From the NCBI GenBank assembly GCA_019239895.1, contig JAFAZH010000004.1:1-64000 (forward strand): 64,000 bases of DNA, in the 5' to 3' direction. The notes under the pieces are model-generated. The model saw only the letters and a program-made list of their open reading frames with translations. It did not search any database and was not told where the DNA came from. Origin of the DNA: Abditibacteriaceae bacterium (GTDB lineage Bacteria; Armatimonadota; Abditibacteriia; Abditibacteriales; Abditibacteriaceae). Shown here one piece after another: positions 28,301 through 36,430 of the stretch. The translations under genes were made by a program, and so were the position numbers. Numbering within the stretch: the stretch's first letter is position 1; every line of letters starts with the position of its first letter.

Positions 28301-28725
28301 GAATTGACGGCAATGCCTTTCGCATTACTGACCGACACTGTATCGAAGGTGCTCACGTCACTGTCGAATACCAGCACGCCAACCTGGTAGCCCGATCCCA
28401 CCGCATAGACTTTGTGTGTGGTGGTATTCACCGCAATCGCAGCGGTGCTATAAGCGTAGTCGAATTTGGTGGAAATTAATCCCGTCGCGCCGTCCAAAAT
28501 ACGAATTCCCCCATAACCGCTGATATAAGTCTTGTTCGCCGACGAGTCCACGGCTACATGCTCGTAGTAGTTGTCTGACCCCGGTATGAGGTCAGTCTGC
28601 CCCAAGTCTTGCAGCCGCGTTATGGCATGAGATGGCAAACCGCCAGTCAGCAGCAGTAGCGTCATTAGTAGAACGCCAATTAATGACATCCACCGCACCG
28701 GCATAAACTTTGCTTCCAAAATCAT
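22360..28725 (-). CDS. Giant secreted protein: YVTN-type propeller, Ig/Calx-beta-like, IPT/TIG and Cna-B-like domains
   Basis: 2121 residues with a signal peptide (MSLIGVLLMTLLLLTGGLPSHA). Residues about 30-730 are tandem blades containing phrases like GVAVNPTTNKIYVSNDGDN and DGATNTAV, typical of YVTN/40-residue beta-propeller repeats. They are followed by Big/Ig-like modules (IDNTAPTITITQPQDGH, GTATDNVGVAGLSI). Several Calx-beta-like modules follow (SIAPATFSEAAGANAATATLTLDKPA, LSVNDALVDTVTEGQTITGTVTRNT), then an IPT/TIG domain (TISSVSPASAPMGATVTINGTNL) and a carboxypeptidase-regulatory-like domain (YTITGTVKTKTGAAVTGTKVG). The C terminus is a SbsA/Big_5-like module. AGGAG lies five bases before ATG 28725. 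No sortase or PEP-CTERM anchor was seen. A surface or extracellular-matrix role is inferred. Confidence 0.85.
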   Translation of the reverse strand: MILEAKFMPVRWMSLIGVLLMTLLLLTGGLPSHAITRLQDLGQTDLIPGSDNYYEHVAVDSSANKTYISGYGGIRILDGATGLISTKFDYAYSTAAIAVNTTTHKVYAVGSGYQVGVLVFDSDVSTFDTVSVSNAKGIAVNSTTNRIYVTQTGGSDSNGKPIGNSVTVINGDDNSIVATVPVGVNPDGVAVNPTTNKIYVSNDGDNSSTARTFTVIDGATNTAVTVNLPDTSALGLGYGTDIAVNPSRNRIYVTMPGNANTHGTQVAVINGDDNSVLNLVTVGNDPTSIAVNPSNNKVYVGNLNYFRDTVNNRVFYGLSIFDGSDDSVTTSSTYNLTRIGTPYDVAVNSSTGNVYVAQDGVLSVISSSGLTMVPLFSEPRGVAVNPNTNKIYITNDQSSSAVGVHVVDGTTGQVIKNIAFYPNPDFNLSNAPYGIAVNTQLNQIYVTLPSAGQLVRIDGATDTIIDSVTVDMLVSRTVDSDGTIHETYSTDHPSGIAFNPVTNTIYVTNNGSSYPSLSVIHVNGDGTLNVDRTLHPAGVAPLGVAVDTSTDKVYVGCTVNSKVALKVIKGSTYDNAAYTEEATLPFSYGNGYQVPDPAGVAVNSATHQVYLADGQQLQVIDGTNNTVTTAIPFSNNSSFQYYGAGVAINEADNRVYVSASSSLSGALIAISGATNQVLSQIGGADSSSSYGGAFNLAFNPQTKRIYTVGYSGYYAGSSGGLMQTAFDGIDSTPPTVTVNQPYADNGYGGGFYHSTGTVDSGALLQATGTSQDVRSDVTSVKVKLHRDARDTTPAGWWAGGSTWTSTYSDAANLLSATLSDNGNYNNNRNWTFTLPTVIQGFTDATYTLTAVSSDEVGNVGTSDAVNFQIDNTAPTITITQPQDGHSYLNSDAAVRTIKGTAADDLNGSGIASDYDYSSGQGVSKPQLHIRLTRGADAQHQNQLWSGSANQDGSPYYYDLSQTPAYDSINYYPAFFGTANQDGSVNWSKALPPLDAGVYTLRVLTKDKAGNDGQSTTVTFTVTLPALTLSINPTSFSKNAGANAATGTVSIPAALTGDLTVQLFSNNSNVASVPDSVKITAGQLSTTFTVAAHNDGFPGDSPITIQATATGYSEATADVTATGSSGGGGDTTPPTFSITDPANNSSVTSLAVTKGTATDNVGVAGLSINFYNANTQQYWNGTSWVASYYSFPVTGVGTDGSWTFANGPDASKLIPGTYYVSVNGYDTSFNNSFAQNLVKVVAATQPPTSATLSIAPATFSEAAGANAATATLTLDKPAVSDMTFLLAINVPGALSLPLQNGTPAVTVAAGNNSVTFPIGAVDNSVADGARNVILSASCGSISANQTVTLTDNDTAGLVVTPTTGLQTTEAGGTANFTVKLSSQPLANVTINLSSSNPNEGTVAPATLTFTPANWNAAQPVTVTGVADHIADGDQAYTVKVAPSSSDATYNGLAPVSVGVTNKDVDVAKLTLALSVNDALVDTVTEGQTITGTVTRNTPFTSELTVNLTSSNPAIPVPGSVVIHAGQTLASFTINTTDDAIAQGDRSTTITATAGALSDSKPLTVKDNDGPTLTLSIAPTTFAENGTTTGTLTRNTSTDAALAVTVASSDTSVATVSSPVTIPAGQSSVTFTITGVSDGKITGSRTTNISAVAGALSAVPVTVTATETDKLPVPTISSVSPASAPMGATVTINGTNLQDATVKFGAAAATVNTATSTATKLVTTVPTGLAIGSVLITVQTAGGTATKAFTVIKPTTYTITGTVKTKTGAAVTGTKVGLLKWTGKVAPTAADIQNAVLDFLAAPTTVKPTPVTVDSKTGAYTFTGLAIGTYIVAPYKAGTSFISNYVVKTLTTNSVETINFVAGAGDTTKPTVTVTKPTGNATFTKATLPAATGAATDSSGILGVGVVLAKINSLSLSGLNLSLYNWNTNAFDAAVTVTTANLNNVFGVVKPANVKAAALSGSTWTTPLPLTLGVGNYRVIPFAVDKAFNIGYPVPALTGPTATMGNFRIATSTGTRGEADVPIASPLQLSTGTASAAKNGVTLRFLGALESETASDAAHYAVQVNGQAVTVESAGYDGTAHSVILGLPDGTLHSGDQVTVAWSDLLDEQGRIVSGQTGPLAAK

Positions 28726-28935
28726 TTTTACTCCTGACAATTCTTGTCTATTTCATTGATTATAGAAAATGGCTTGTTTCTATCATGTCAAAATCATGTC
28801 AAAAACAACTCTAAATGTTAATTTCTTAAAAATTTTCTTAAAAGTGGGATTCTTCTAACTTAGATCGCGCAAAACTACCGCGTATGAGAGACGCCATACG
28901 CGAAGTACGCATGAAGATAATTAGAACTTGGGTGC

Positions 28936-31900
28936 TTACTTGATCGAAGTTTGTAGAGCCTCGGCAATGGTCTGGTCGAGGGTAAAAGTTTGTCCTATGG
29001 TCCAAGCCATGTTAAATTCACGCTTCGTCATTGATTCACGGGATGCCGTGATGGTTGCTTCGTAACGCCCCTGATTATAGGGTAAGCGTGGCGCACCCAT
29101 AGCAGTTCGCAGAGATTCTGTAGCGGAAAGCAAACGTATCGCACGGGCTGGCTCTCCCCTGGCAGTCCAGACCCCGGCCAATCCTTCTAAGCAAACGATG
29201 ATCTCACGTTGGTGCCCCGATCCGCGGCGGATACCCAGACTCTCTTCAAATGAGTTATAGGCCAACGCAACTTGTCCCTGCTCTAAGGCCACACGCCCCA
29301 GGCTCTCCAGCGAAGTAGCAATACCTAAGCGATTTCCGGCAGCACGCCGCAAGGCCAAACTTCGCTCTTGAAAACCCCGCGCCGCTTCATGCTCGCCCTC
29401 GCTTTCAGCAACCAAGCCCTGGATGTTCAACATCCAGGCAACGCCGCCCTGATCGTTAAGTTCTTTCCAGAGAGGTAATGCCTCTTGACATAGACGCAAT
29501 GCAGTTTCATTATCACCATGCGTCTGGGCTACTCCGGCCAAGCTGCTCAAGGACACTGCAATACCACGTAAATCATCACGCTGGAGATGCACTTCCAGGC
29601 TGGCTTCATAATTAGAGCGAGCCTTATCAAAATCACCCTGCGCCAAGGCTACTGCTCCCAGCCCATTGAGCGCAGTGGCAATACCAGGTAAATCATCCAG
29701 GGTACGCGAGTCAGCCAGGCTTTGTTCTAGATAGGAGCGAGCCACGGCATAATCACTTTGATAAAAAGCCAAAAAACCCGCACACGATTCTGCTTTCGCT
29801 CTAACCATTGGTGCCACCGTTTTAGCGGCAGATGTTCCTTCTATTCCGTCCGGGGTGGCTTGATTGAAGAGTTGCCTCAAATGCTCACGCCACTCCGCAA
29901 GGTGGCCATGCGCCGACCAGAACCACCACAAGGCCCCGGCCAGACGCAAACCCCACTCTATTTCACCTGTTTGCTGTGACCAGCGCAGCACAGCTCGAAA
30001 GTTATCCAAATCAGCAAAGGGCCAACCGCGCCATGCTCCCGGCGTGCCCAAACCCAGCCCGCTTTCCGCGCATTCCGCTAATGCCACATAGTATTGGGCA
30101 TGACGGTGGGCTAACTCCGTGGCAACCTCGTTGGCACTCTCAAATTTGGTTAACTGCTCCTGGGCATACTCGCGCAGAGTTTCAAACATCCGAAACCGAG
30201 TGTTAACAATCTCTCCGGCCCCATCAGCTTCGATGGTTTCGACGCGGATGAGCGATGCCTCGCGTAACTGTTCTAAATACTCTAAAGCCCGCATCTCCTG
30301 GCAGACAACCTGGGCCGCTTCTAATGTCCAACCGCCATAAAACACCGATAATTGCGCAAAGAAACGCTGCAATGCGGGGGACAGTAATTGATAGCTCCAT
30401 TCGATGCAGGCGTGCAGCGAACGATGGCGCGGAATGGCGTCAGGTTGCCGATTGATCAAAAAATCGAAACTCGCTTCTAGACTGGATAGCACTTGAGCCG
30501 GACTCAATACAGCTAACCGAGCCGCTGCCAGTTCAAGCGCGAGGGGAATGCCGTCTAACCTTGTTACAAGGCGGGCGATACTGGTTGCATTAGCCCGTGT
30601 CAATTGAAAATCGGGTCGAGCTAGCTGCGCCCGGTCTACTAGAAGCTGCACACTTTGGCAGCGCGCCAAAAGTTCAGGCGTCCCAGAGTTGGAAGGCTTG
30701 GGCACTGGGAGCGGTAAGACTGGATATTCAAGTTCGCCCGCTAGCTTAAGGCGTTGGCGTGAAGTCACCAAACACGTTAGGGTTGTTGCTTGGGTTAGTA
30801 ATAGGCGTAGGATACCCGCACCTTCACTCACAATTTGTTCAAAGTTGTCCAGTACCAACAGCACAGGCTGTACTGTTAAAGCTTGTGCCACATGATCCAG
30901 TGACGGCCCGGACGCGGCTTGAGGCAGGCCCAGCGTATCTGCGATAGCATCTGGAATCAAGTTAGCATCTTGCAAATCACCCAGCGCCACAAACCAAACC
31001 TCGCCCTGCCACGGCGGAGCCTTTCGCTCCAACAACTGGCGGGCGACTTCTACAGACAAACGCGTTTTCCCACTGCCCCCTGGCCCAGTTAAAGTTATCA
31101 GGCGGGATTGCTGCGATTGTAGCAATTCCATCAAGTGGATTAATTCAGCCTCGCGGTCGAAAAAACGCGTGAACTGTGGCGGCACATGCTGCCATGCTTG
31201 CCTCGCTTGAGCTTTGGCAGCACTCTTAGCAGCGACTTTTGGTTTAGCACGGCGTGTGGAACGTGTAACGGTGGCAGCACTGTTCTCTTGGCTGGTAGCA
31301 CTATCGTCTGTGCCTTGCAAAGCTTCTTTACTTTTCCGGGGTGAGGCAAAATCGGCGGTGTTGGAAACTCGACTGCCACGGCCCGCGTTGGCTGTGGCGA
31401 TAAGGTCATAAATGCGGCGCACATCGGCCCGCGCGGGTTCATGGGAAGGCGCGACACTGGCTGTCCGCTGGGCGATACGCAACGCCGTAGCAAAATCGCC
31501 ATGTTGTTCCAGATAGGTTAAAAGTTGGCTCTGAGCCGCGAGAAATAAGCCTTCAAGCCGTTCTTCTTCTAAAGGTATCCAACTCTCGTAGTAACCCGGC
31601 AGCAAGGGGCCGTGGTAAAGCTCCACCGCGTGCGCCAATAAGCGTGCTCGTTCTGCATCCGCAGCCTGGCTCGCAGCCAGCAAGGACGACTCAAAGGCTG
31701 CAATATCTGTGGTCACGGCTGCTGGATTGAGGCTAATAACGTTGCGGTCGGCTTGCAGGATCGAACCGGGCGGCACATCCGGTGGTTCTAATTGGCGACG
31801 GAGTGAGGCTAAGGCCAGGCGCAAATTATTGCGACCAGTTTCGGGTGAACTGGCAGGCCAGAGAACTTCAATCAGCACCTCCCGCGAGTGTTGCTGATGG

Positions 31901-32031
31901 AGATAATAGGATAGATAAGCGAGTAACGCTCCAGTTTTGCGGGTGCGAAAGCGTGTGAGGGCACGCCCTTTTTCCGGCAGGCTACAGGCACGCAATCCTC
32001 CCAAAAGCTCAATCCGCCACCGCTCTGGCAT
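28936..32031 (-). CDS. BTAD/SARP-type transcriptional regulator with NB-ARC ATPase and TPR repeats
   Basis: 1031 residues resembling AfsR/SARP and MalT-like STAND regulators. N terminus: OmpR-type winged helix (RIELLGGLRAC…RFRTRKTGALLAYLSYY…LWPASSPETGRNNLRLALASLRRQL), then the bacterial transcriptional activator domain (VELYHGPLLPGYYESWIPLEEERLEGLFL). A Lys/Arg/Ala linker leads to the NB-ARC module with Walker A GPGGSGKT, Walker B VLLVLDNFEQI, and DGIPLALELAAARL (GLPL-like). The C-terminal 400 residues carry TPRs (YLEQSLADSRTLDDLPGIATALNGLGAVAL). It probably senses a ligand or partner and activates a target. The giant secreted protein gene immediately downstream (about 210 bases) on the same strand is an obvious candidate (inference). 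Confidence 0.9.
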   Translation of the reverse strand: MPERWRIELLGGLRACSLPEKGRALTRFRTRKTGALLAYLSYYLHQQHSREVLIEVLWPASSPETGRNNLRLALASLRRQLEPPDVPPGSILQADRNVISLNPAAVTTDIAAFESSLLAASQAADAERARLLAHAVELYHGPLLPGYYESWIPLEEERLEGLFLAAQSQLLTYLEQHGDFATALRIAQRTASVAPSHEPARADVRRIYDLIATANAGRGSRVSNTADFASPRKSKEALQGTDDSATSQENSAATVTRSTRRAKPKVAAKSAAKAQARQAWQHVPPQFTRFFDREAELIHLMELLQSQQSRLITLTGPGGSGKTRLSVEVARQLLERKAPPWQGEVWFVALGDLQDANLIPDAIADTLGLPQAASGPSLDHVAQALTVQPVLLVLDNFEQIVSEGAGILRLLLTQATTLTCLVTSRQRLKLAGELEYPVLPLPVPKPSNSGTPELLARCQSVQLLVDRAQLARPDFQLTRANATSIARLVTRLDGIPLALELAAARLAVLSPAQVLSSLEASFDFLINRQPDAIPRHRSLHACIEWSYQLLSPALQRFFAQLSVFYGGWTLEAAQVVCQEMRALEYLEQLREASLIRVETIEADGAGEIVNTRFRMFETLREYAQEQLTKFESANEVATELAHRHAQYYVALAECAESGLGLGTPGAWRGWPFADLDNFRAVLRWSQQTGEIEWGLRLAGALWWFWSAHGHLAEWREHLRQLFNQATPDGIEGTSAAKTVAPMVRAKAESCAGFLAFYQSDYAVARSYLEQSLADSRTLDDLPGIATALNGLGAVALAQGDFDKARSNYEASLEVHLQRDDLRGIAVSLSSLAGVAQTHGDNETALRLCQEALPLWKELNDQGGVAWMLNIQGLVAESEGEHEAARGFQERSLALRRAAGNRLGIATSLESLGRVALEQGQVALAYNSFEESLGIRRGSGHQREIIVCLEGLAGVWTARGEPARAIRLLSATESLRTAMGAPRLPYNQGRYEATITASRESMTKREFNMAWTIGQTFTLDQTIAEALQTSIK

Positions 32032-32132
32032 AATACCTTTCTCGTATCAGGATGCCTTCTCTAACGTTCTCGCATGAACTTGGCCTATTTATATTCATAA
32101 AATGGCCTGGGAACTCAGCAATGCTTAAATTG

Positions 32133-32834
32133 CTATTCCCGTACTATAGACATCACTTTATGCAGGGCTTGTTCCAACCGTTCAGTGGCGGCTTTACGCT
32201 GCTCGCGGCGCGGCAGTTGCGCCAAATCATCAAAGTGGATGAGCTTGCCGTAATGAATATGGACAGGGGCTAAAGTGGGACGGGGGATCATCCCGGCAAA
32301 GGGCACAATCAAGTCAGTGCCCCAAATACCCACTGGCAGCACGGGGGCACCCGTGCGCAACGCCAGGAGACTGGCTCCTGGTTGGATTTCCCCTAATTGA
32401 CCATTCTCGGAACAATGCCCTTCGGGAAAGATGACCAAGCCCTGTCCATGTTGCAGTAGGGCTTCTGAGCGTTGTAATGCAGCCCGATCAACGCCTTGCT
32501 GATCTACGGGAAAAGTATGCATGGCAGGCAGTACAGACGCTAACCAGGGCATCTCCCACAACTCCTGCTTAGCCATATACCAGAGTGGACGCACACTACC
32601 ATGTAGCACTAAAGCGGGGTCAGCATTAGAAAGGTGATTGGGCGCAATAATAACGGGGCCACGACGTGGGATGTTGTGCCGTCCCGTCATCTTTAAGCGG
32701 GGGGCGAACAAACCAAAGAAAAAGCGCATCGCCAGGCGACCAAACGGCATCAGGTGGCGATAAACAGGAAAGGTTTGATAATTGGAAGCCGCTAAGTATC
32801 TATCAAAATCTGCACCTATCTGTCCGGCATCCAC
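32133..32834 (-). CDS. plsC: 1-acyl-sn-glycerol-3-phosphate acyltransferase
   Basis: A 233-residue membrane-associated acyltransferase that makes phosphatidic acid from lysophosphatidic acid. The catalytic HX4D motif is APNHLSNADP; block III is VIFPEGHCSENGQLGEIQPG and block IV is VLPVGIWG. It begins at GTG 32834 after an AAAGGAAAG ribosome binding site. It is on the same strand as, and 57 bases downstream of, the pilB gene; there is no clear functional link. Confidence 0.92.
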   Translation of the reverse strand: MDAGQIGADFDRYLAASNYQTFPVYRHLMPFGRLAMRFFFGLFAPRLKMTGRHNIPRRGPVIIAPNHLSNADPALVLHGSVRPLWYMAKQELWEMPWLASVLPAMHTFPVDQQGVDRAALQRSEALLQHGQGLVIFPEGHCSENGQLGEIQPGASLLALRTGAPVLPVGIWGTDLIVPFAGMIPRPTLAPVHIHYGKLIHFDDLAQLPRREQRKAATERLEQALHKVMSIVRE

Positions 32835-32891
32835 GTATTGCTTTCCTTTCGTGACCTAACGTCCCCACCCGTTTCGGCACGGGGTTAGGCT

Positions 32892-34475
32892 TTACAACTT
32901 ATCTACTTCGTCTGTATCGGTATCTTCGGCACCCAGCAACACGCGCACAACTTCATCCGCCGTAGTCAGGCCGCGTTGCAGCTTATCCAGGCTATCCTGC
33001 CACAACGTTTTCATGCCGTGTTGCACCGCGATTTTGCGTAGCGTGTCAGCATCCGATTTTTCCATAATATGGCGACGCAGTTCTCCATCTACGTTTAACA
33101 ACTCGGTGATAGCCAACCGCCCGCGCATTCCTGTCCCATTGCATTCCGGGCACCCTGCCCCACGATACAACTGCGTATTAGGTGGCAACTTTAAGCGGGC
33201 AATATTGGACTGATAATCGGGATCATCGAACGGCACGGGTTGGCGGCAATGGCGGCAAATCATCCGCACCAGGCGTTGCGCCAGGACACCCGATAAGCTT
33301 GAGGCGATCAGGTAAGCCGGAATGCCCATGTCCTGCAAGCGGGTCACGGCGGCGACTGCCGAATTAGTGTGCAGCGTGGCTAATACGAGATGGCCCGTCA
33401 GAGCCGCCCGAATGGCAACTTCTGCGGTCTCGGTATCGCGGATTTCACCGACAAGGATAACATCGGGATCTTGGCGCAGAATGGCCCGTAACTGTGTGGC
33501 GAAAGTGAGGCCAATTTCGGAATGGACTTTGGTTTGCGTGATACCATCCAATTCGTATTCAACTGGGTCTTCCACGGTGACAATGTTCTTGGTCTCATCC
33601 CTCGTCACGGAAAGTGCGGCGTAAAGTGTTGTCGTTTTGCCAGAACCGGTCGGGCCTGTTACCAGAATCATGCCGTAAGATCTCTTAAGCATTTCCTCAA
33701 AGGTCGTCCGCGCGTCGGGAGTAAAACCGAGGCGGGTCAGGTCAGTCACCAAAGAGGTGCGATCCAGCAAACGCATCACGACTTTTTCGCCATGCATCGA
33801 AGGCAACGTTGAGACACGAAAGTCATAGACGCGCCCACCAATGGTCGCCCGGAAACGACCATCTTGCGGCAAGCGGTTCTCGGTGATGTCGAGATTCGCC
33901 AACACCTTCAAGCGCGAGACAATGGACGGTTGTAATTCAGGGGGAATCATGCCCCCGGCGTGCAGGTGCCCATCCACTCGATAACGTGGCAAAAGCCCGC
34001 CAGCGCGTGGCTCCAGGTGCATATCCGAGGCACGCATCTGCACCGCAATCTTGAGCAACTCGTTGCAATACGTCACAATGGTGCCCATAACTGGATCATC
34101 TACCCGATTGTTCTCACCTTCGATTTTCACACCGGAATCATCTAATTCCAGCGCCCCATCCTGGCCTAAACCGACGGAGGTCTCTGCCGAAGCCCCCGCA
34201 TACGCTACGGGAGCCATTTGTTGCGGCATCGCCTGTGGCATTGCAGTCGCATGACCATTCGTTCCCACCGCAACAGGCGTTCCAACCGACGCAGCAGCAC
34301 TACTAAAAGCATCGGGGTCAAATTGCAAGATGTCCATCGTGCCGACCAGACCCATATCCACGAGGGCCTGGGCAAACGTTATCCCGGTACTCCGTCGTTG
34401 CACCGCCGCTTGCACTTGCTGAGGCGTCAGCAATCCGGCCTGCACTAAAGAACGCGCTAATTGCTGTTCGGTCAT
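32892..34475 (-). CDS. pilB: Type IV pilus assembly / type II secretion ATPase, PilB/GspE family
   Basis: A 527-residue motor ATPase for pilus extension or pseudopilus assembly. The N terminus is a shortened GSPII_E domain (LARSLVQAGLLTPQQVQAAVQRR). The ATPase core has Walker A GPTGSGKTTTLYAAL, the Asp box TVEDPVEYELDGITQ, Walker B ILVGEIRDTETAE, the His box ATLHTNSAVAAVTRLQDMGIPAYLIASSL, and a tetracysteine zinc motif CRHCRQPV…CPECNGTG. AGGAG lies six bases before ATG. It is likely partnered with pseudopilins such as the one at 259-1068. The other pilus genes are elsewhere. Confidence 0.94.
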   Translation of the reverse strand: MTEQQLARSLVQAGLLTPQQVQAAVQRRSTGITFAQALVDMGLVGTMDILQFDPDAFSSAAASVGTPVAVGTNGHATAMPQAMPQQMAPVAYAGASAETSVGLGQDGALELDDSGVKIEGENNRVDDPVMGTIVTYCNELLKIAVQMRASDMHLEPRAGGLLPRYRVDGHLHAGGMIPPELQPSIVSRLKVLANLDITENRLPQDGRFRATIGGRVYDFRVSTLPSMHGEKVVMRLLDRTSLVTDLTRLGFTPDARTTFEEMLKRSYGMILVTGPTGSGKTTTLYAALSVTRDETKNIVTVEDPVEYELDGITQTKVHSEIGLTFATQLRAILRQDPDVILVGEIRDTETAEVAIRAALTGHLVLATLHTNSAVAAVTRLQDMGIPAYLIASSLSGVLAQRLVRMICRHCRQPVPFDDPDYQSNIARLKLPPNTQLYRGAGCPECNGTGMRGRLAITELLNVDGELRRHIMEKSDADTLRKIAVQHGMKTLWQDSLDKLQRGLTTADEVVRVLLGAEDTDTDEVDKL

Positions 34476-34491
34476 AGAGGACTCCTAATTA

Positions 34492-34671
34492 ACCTAACCC
34501 CCGTCCCCCTTCCCGACACAGGAAAGGGGGTGTCTGAGGTATAGTGTCGGGTTGTAACTAAGATTCTATTCAAGTGTTGCTATTTTATGAAAGAGCAGAG
34601 TTTGCTGCTCTCCCTGCGTTTAGCCTCAGACACCCCCTTTCCTGTGTCGGGAAGGGGGACGGGGGTTAGGT
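34492..34671. repeat. 48-bp perfect inverted repeat, ACCTAACCCCC family copy 1
   Basis: 34492-34539 is the exact reverse complement of 34624-34671, with an 84-base loop. The arms start ACCTAACCCCCGTCCCCCTT and end GTGTCTGAGG. It fills the gap between pdxS and pilB, and its right end reaches the first base of the pdxS stop codon (complement of 34671-34673). A related element is at 48491-48717. Confidence 0.95.
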
Positions 34672-35591
34672 CACCAGCCACGAGTGGAAAGCATTTCACT
34701 CTCAGCCATCTGGCGCACATCTAAGCCCGGCATGGCATCGCCCAGTTCCATTGAACATTCGACGAGCTTAGCCGGGTCATCATAAAAAGTGGTGGCGTCT
34801 ACAATGGCCTTGGCACGCTGTTGCGGGTCGGTACTCTTAAAAATGCCACTGCCGACGAAAACGGCCTCAGCACCCAATTGCATCATGAGCGCGGCGTCTG
34901 CCGGGGTCGCTACCCCACCCGCCGAGAAGTTTGGCACTGGCAGTTTGCCCGTCTTCGCCACTTGCACCACGAGGTCATAAGGCGCACCTAAGTTCTTGGC
35001 TTCGGTCATAAGTTCTTCATGCGGCATGGCCTGAATGCGGCGAATGGCACCATGCACAGCGCGCAGATGACGTACCGCTTCCACAATGTTGCCTGAACCA
35101 GCCTCGCCCTTGGTGCGAATCATGGCCGCGCCCTCGCCGATGCGTCGCAGGGCTTCACCTAAATCACGGCAGCCGCAGACAAAGGGGACGCGAAAAGCAT
35201 ATTTGTCAATATGAAAATGCTCGTCGGCAGGGGTCAGCACTTCGCTCTCGTCAATAAAGTCTACTTCTAACGCCTGCAAAACCTGCGCTTCGACAAAATG
35301 CCCGATGCGACACTTGGCCATGACGGGAATCGTGACCGCTTCTTTAATTTGCTGAATCAGCTTCAAGTTCGCCATGCGCGCCACGCCACCCTCTTTGCGG
35401 ATGTCGCTCGGCACACGTTCCAGGGCCATCACAGCAGCGGCCCCGGCCTGTTCAGCGATAATCGCCTGCTCCGGGGTCACCACATCCATAATGACGCCGC
35501 CCTTGAGCATTTCCGCGAGTCCAACCTTAGTGCGAAAAGTCGCCTTCTGGTCGCCTCCGTGTCCGTTTAATTGTCCATTCGTTTCTGACAT
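34671..35591 (-). CDS. pdxS: Pyridoxal 5'-phosphate synthase lyase subunit
   Basis: 306 residues. It forms PLP from ribose-5-phosphate, glyceraldehyde-3-phosphate and ammonia, the last delivered by PdxT. Signature segments: [48 protein letters not shown] (Schiff-base Lys), [62 protein letters not shown] 35591 is the start: GAGGAA precedes it and the longer frame to 35702 merely translates the neighbouring repeat. No pdxT is next to it, so the glutaminase subunit must be encoded elsewhere. Confidence 0.96.
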   Translation of the reverse strand: MSETNGQLNGHGGDQKATFRTKVGLAEMLKGGVIMDVVTPEQAIIAEQAGAAAVMALERVPSDIRKEGGVARMANLKLIQQIKEAVTIPVMAKCRIGHFVEAQVLQALEVDFIDESEVLTPADEHFHIDKYAFRVPFVCGCRDLGEALRRIGEGAAMIRTKGEAGSGNIVEAVRHLRAVHGAIRRIQAMPHEELMTEAKNLGAPYDLVVQVAKTGKLPVPNFSAGGVATPADAALMMQLGAEAVFVGSGIFKSTDPQQRAKAIVDATTFYDDPAKLVECSMELGDAMPGLDVRQMAESEMLSTRGW

Positions 35592-35611
35592 AACATTCCT
35601 CGTTGTTTGCT

Positions 35612-35736
35612 CACCACAGAGACACAGAGGAGAATGAGGATCGAGAATAGAAGATCGAGGATAGATAGAGACACGCTGTTGTTGCGATTCTCTATCCTCC
35701 ATCTTCTATCTTCAAATTCTCTGTGCCTCTGTGGTG
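35612..35736. repeat. Inverted repeat of GA-rich heptamers between pdxS and recR
   Basis: The ends CACCACAGAG and CTCTGTGGTG are exact complements. The inner parts use degenerate words such as AGAATAG, AAGATCG and AGGATAG, mirrored as CTATCCTCC, ATCTTCTATC. It occupies nearly the whole spacer and stops four bases before the recR stop codon. Confidence 0.85.
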
Positions 35737-35739
35737 AAA

Positions 35740-36339
35740 TTAAAATTCTCTTCGCCCGCGCATCGCTCCGGCGATAGTCATTTGGTCGGCATAATCCAGG
35801 TCGCCACCGAAGGGCAGGCCCCGCGCCAGTTGAGTCACGCGCACATTGCGCGGTTTTAGCAAATTCGCTAAATAATTCGTCGTTGTCTCGCCTTCGACCG
35901 TTGGCGAAAGGGCAAGAATGACCTCACTGATATTCTCTTCCCCTACCCGCCGCACGAGGGCATTAATATTCAGTTGATCGGGGCCAATGCCCTCAATGGG
36001 ATTCATCAAGCCACCCAAAACGTGATAGCGACCGCGAAACTCTCCTGAATTCTCCACCGCCATCAATTCCCGCGCTTCGGCGACCACGCAAAGGGCCGCA
36101 TTGTCACGACGCGGATCGGTGCAAATATCGCAGATTTCCAAGTCCGTAAAACTACCACAGCGGGTGCAGGGCTTAATTTGCTCCCGCACATTGCGCACGG
36201 CTCGCGCCAGATTCTCACTGTCTTCGCGTGGCGCACGCAGAATATGAAAAGCTAACCGTTGCGCCGATTTCGGGCCAATGCCCGGTAATTTTTCCAGTTG
36301 TTCCAATAGCTCCGCTAAGGGACGAGCGTAATACAACAT
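35740..36339 (-). CDS. recR: Recombination mediator RecR
   Basis: 199 residues. With RecF/RecO it helps load RecA at gaps. An N-terminal helix-hairpin-helix (LEKLPGIGPKSAQRLAFHIL) is followed by the four-Cys zinc finger CTRCGSFTDLEICDIC and the TOPRIM domain (CVVAEARELMAVENSGEFRGRYHVLGG, ALSPTVEGETT). The C terminus has VTQLARGLPFGGDLDYADQMTI. ATG 36339 lacks a Shine-Dalgarno; the five bases upstream lead straight into a heptamer repeat. The recR-ybaB-dnaX order is conserved widely. Confidence 0.97.
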   Translation of the reverse strand: MLYYARPLAELLEQLEKLPGIGPKSAQRLAFHILRAPREDSENLARAVRNVREQIKPCTRCGSFTDLEICDICTDPRRDNAALCVVAEARELMAVENSGEFRGRYHVLGGLMNPIEGIGPDQLNINALVRRVGEENISEVILALSPTVEGETTTNYLANLLKPRNVRVTQLARGLPFGGDLDYADQMTIAGAMRGRREF

Positions 36340-36343
36340 AATT

Positions 36344-36427
36344 GGGGTTTAGGGTTTAGGGTTCGGGGTTTAGGCGAGACGTGGATGACTTTCCTGTTCT
36401 AAACCCTAAACCCCGAACCCCACACCC
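36344..36427. repeat. GGGTTTA heptamer inverted repeat between recR and ybaB
   Basis: The left arm 36344-36374 is GGGTTTA, GGGTTTA, GGGTTCG, GGGTTTA in tandem. The right arm 36399-36427 carries the mirrored words TAAACCC and CGAACCC. The unit is identical to the plant telomere repeat but is flanked tightly by bacterial genes. Confidence 0.92.
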
Positions 36428-36430
36428 GCT

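Noticed and set aside
35592..35702. N-terminal extension of PdxS
   Set aside because: The 37 extra residues translate an inverted repeat; ATG 35591 has a ribosome binding site and matches the family length.
36344..36427. (GGGTTTA)n looks like plant telomere contamination
   Set aside because: It is short, mirrored as an inverted repeat, contains variant words, and is flanked within a few bases by recR and ybaB; it fits the heptamer series seen in other spacers.
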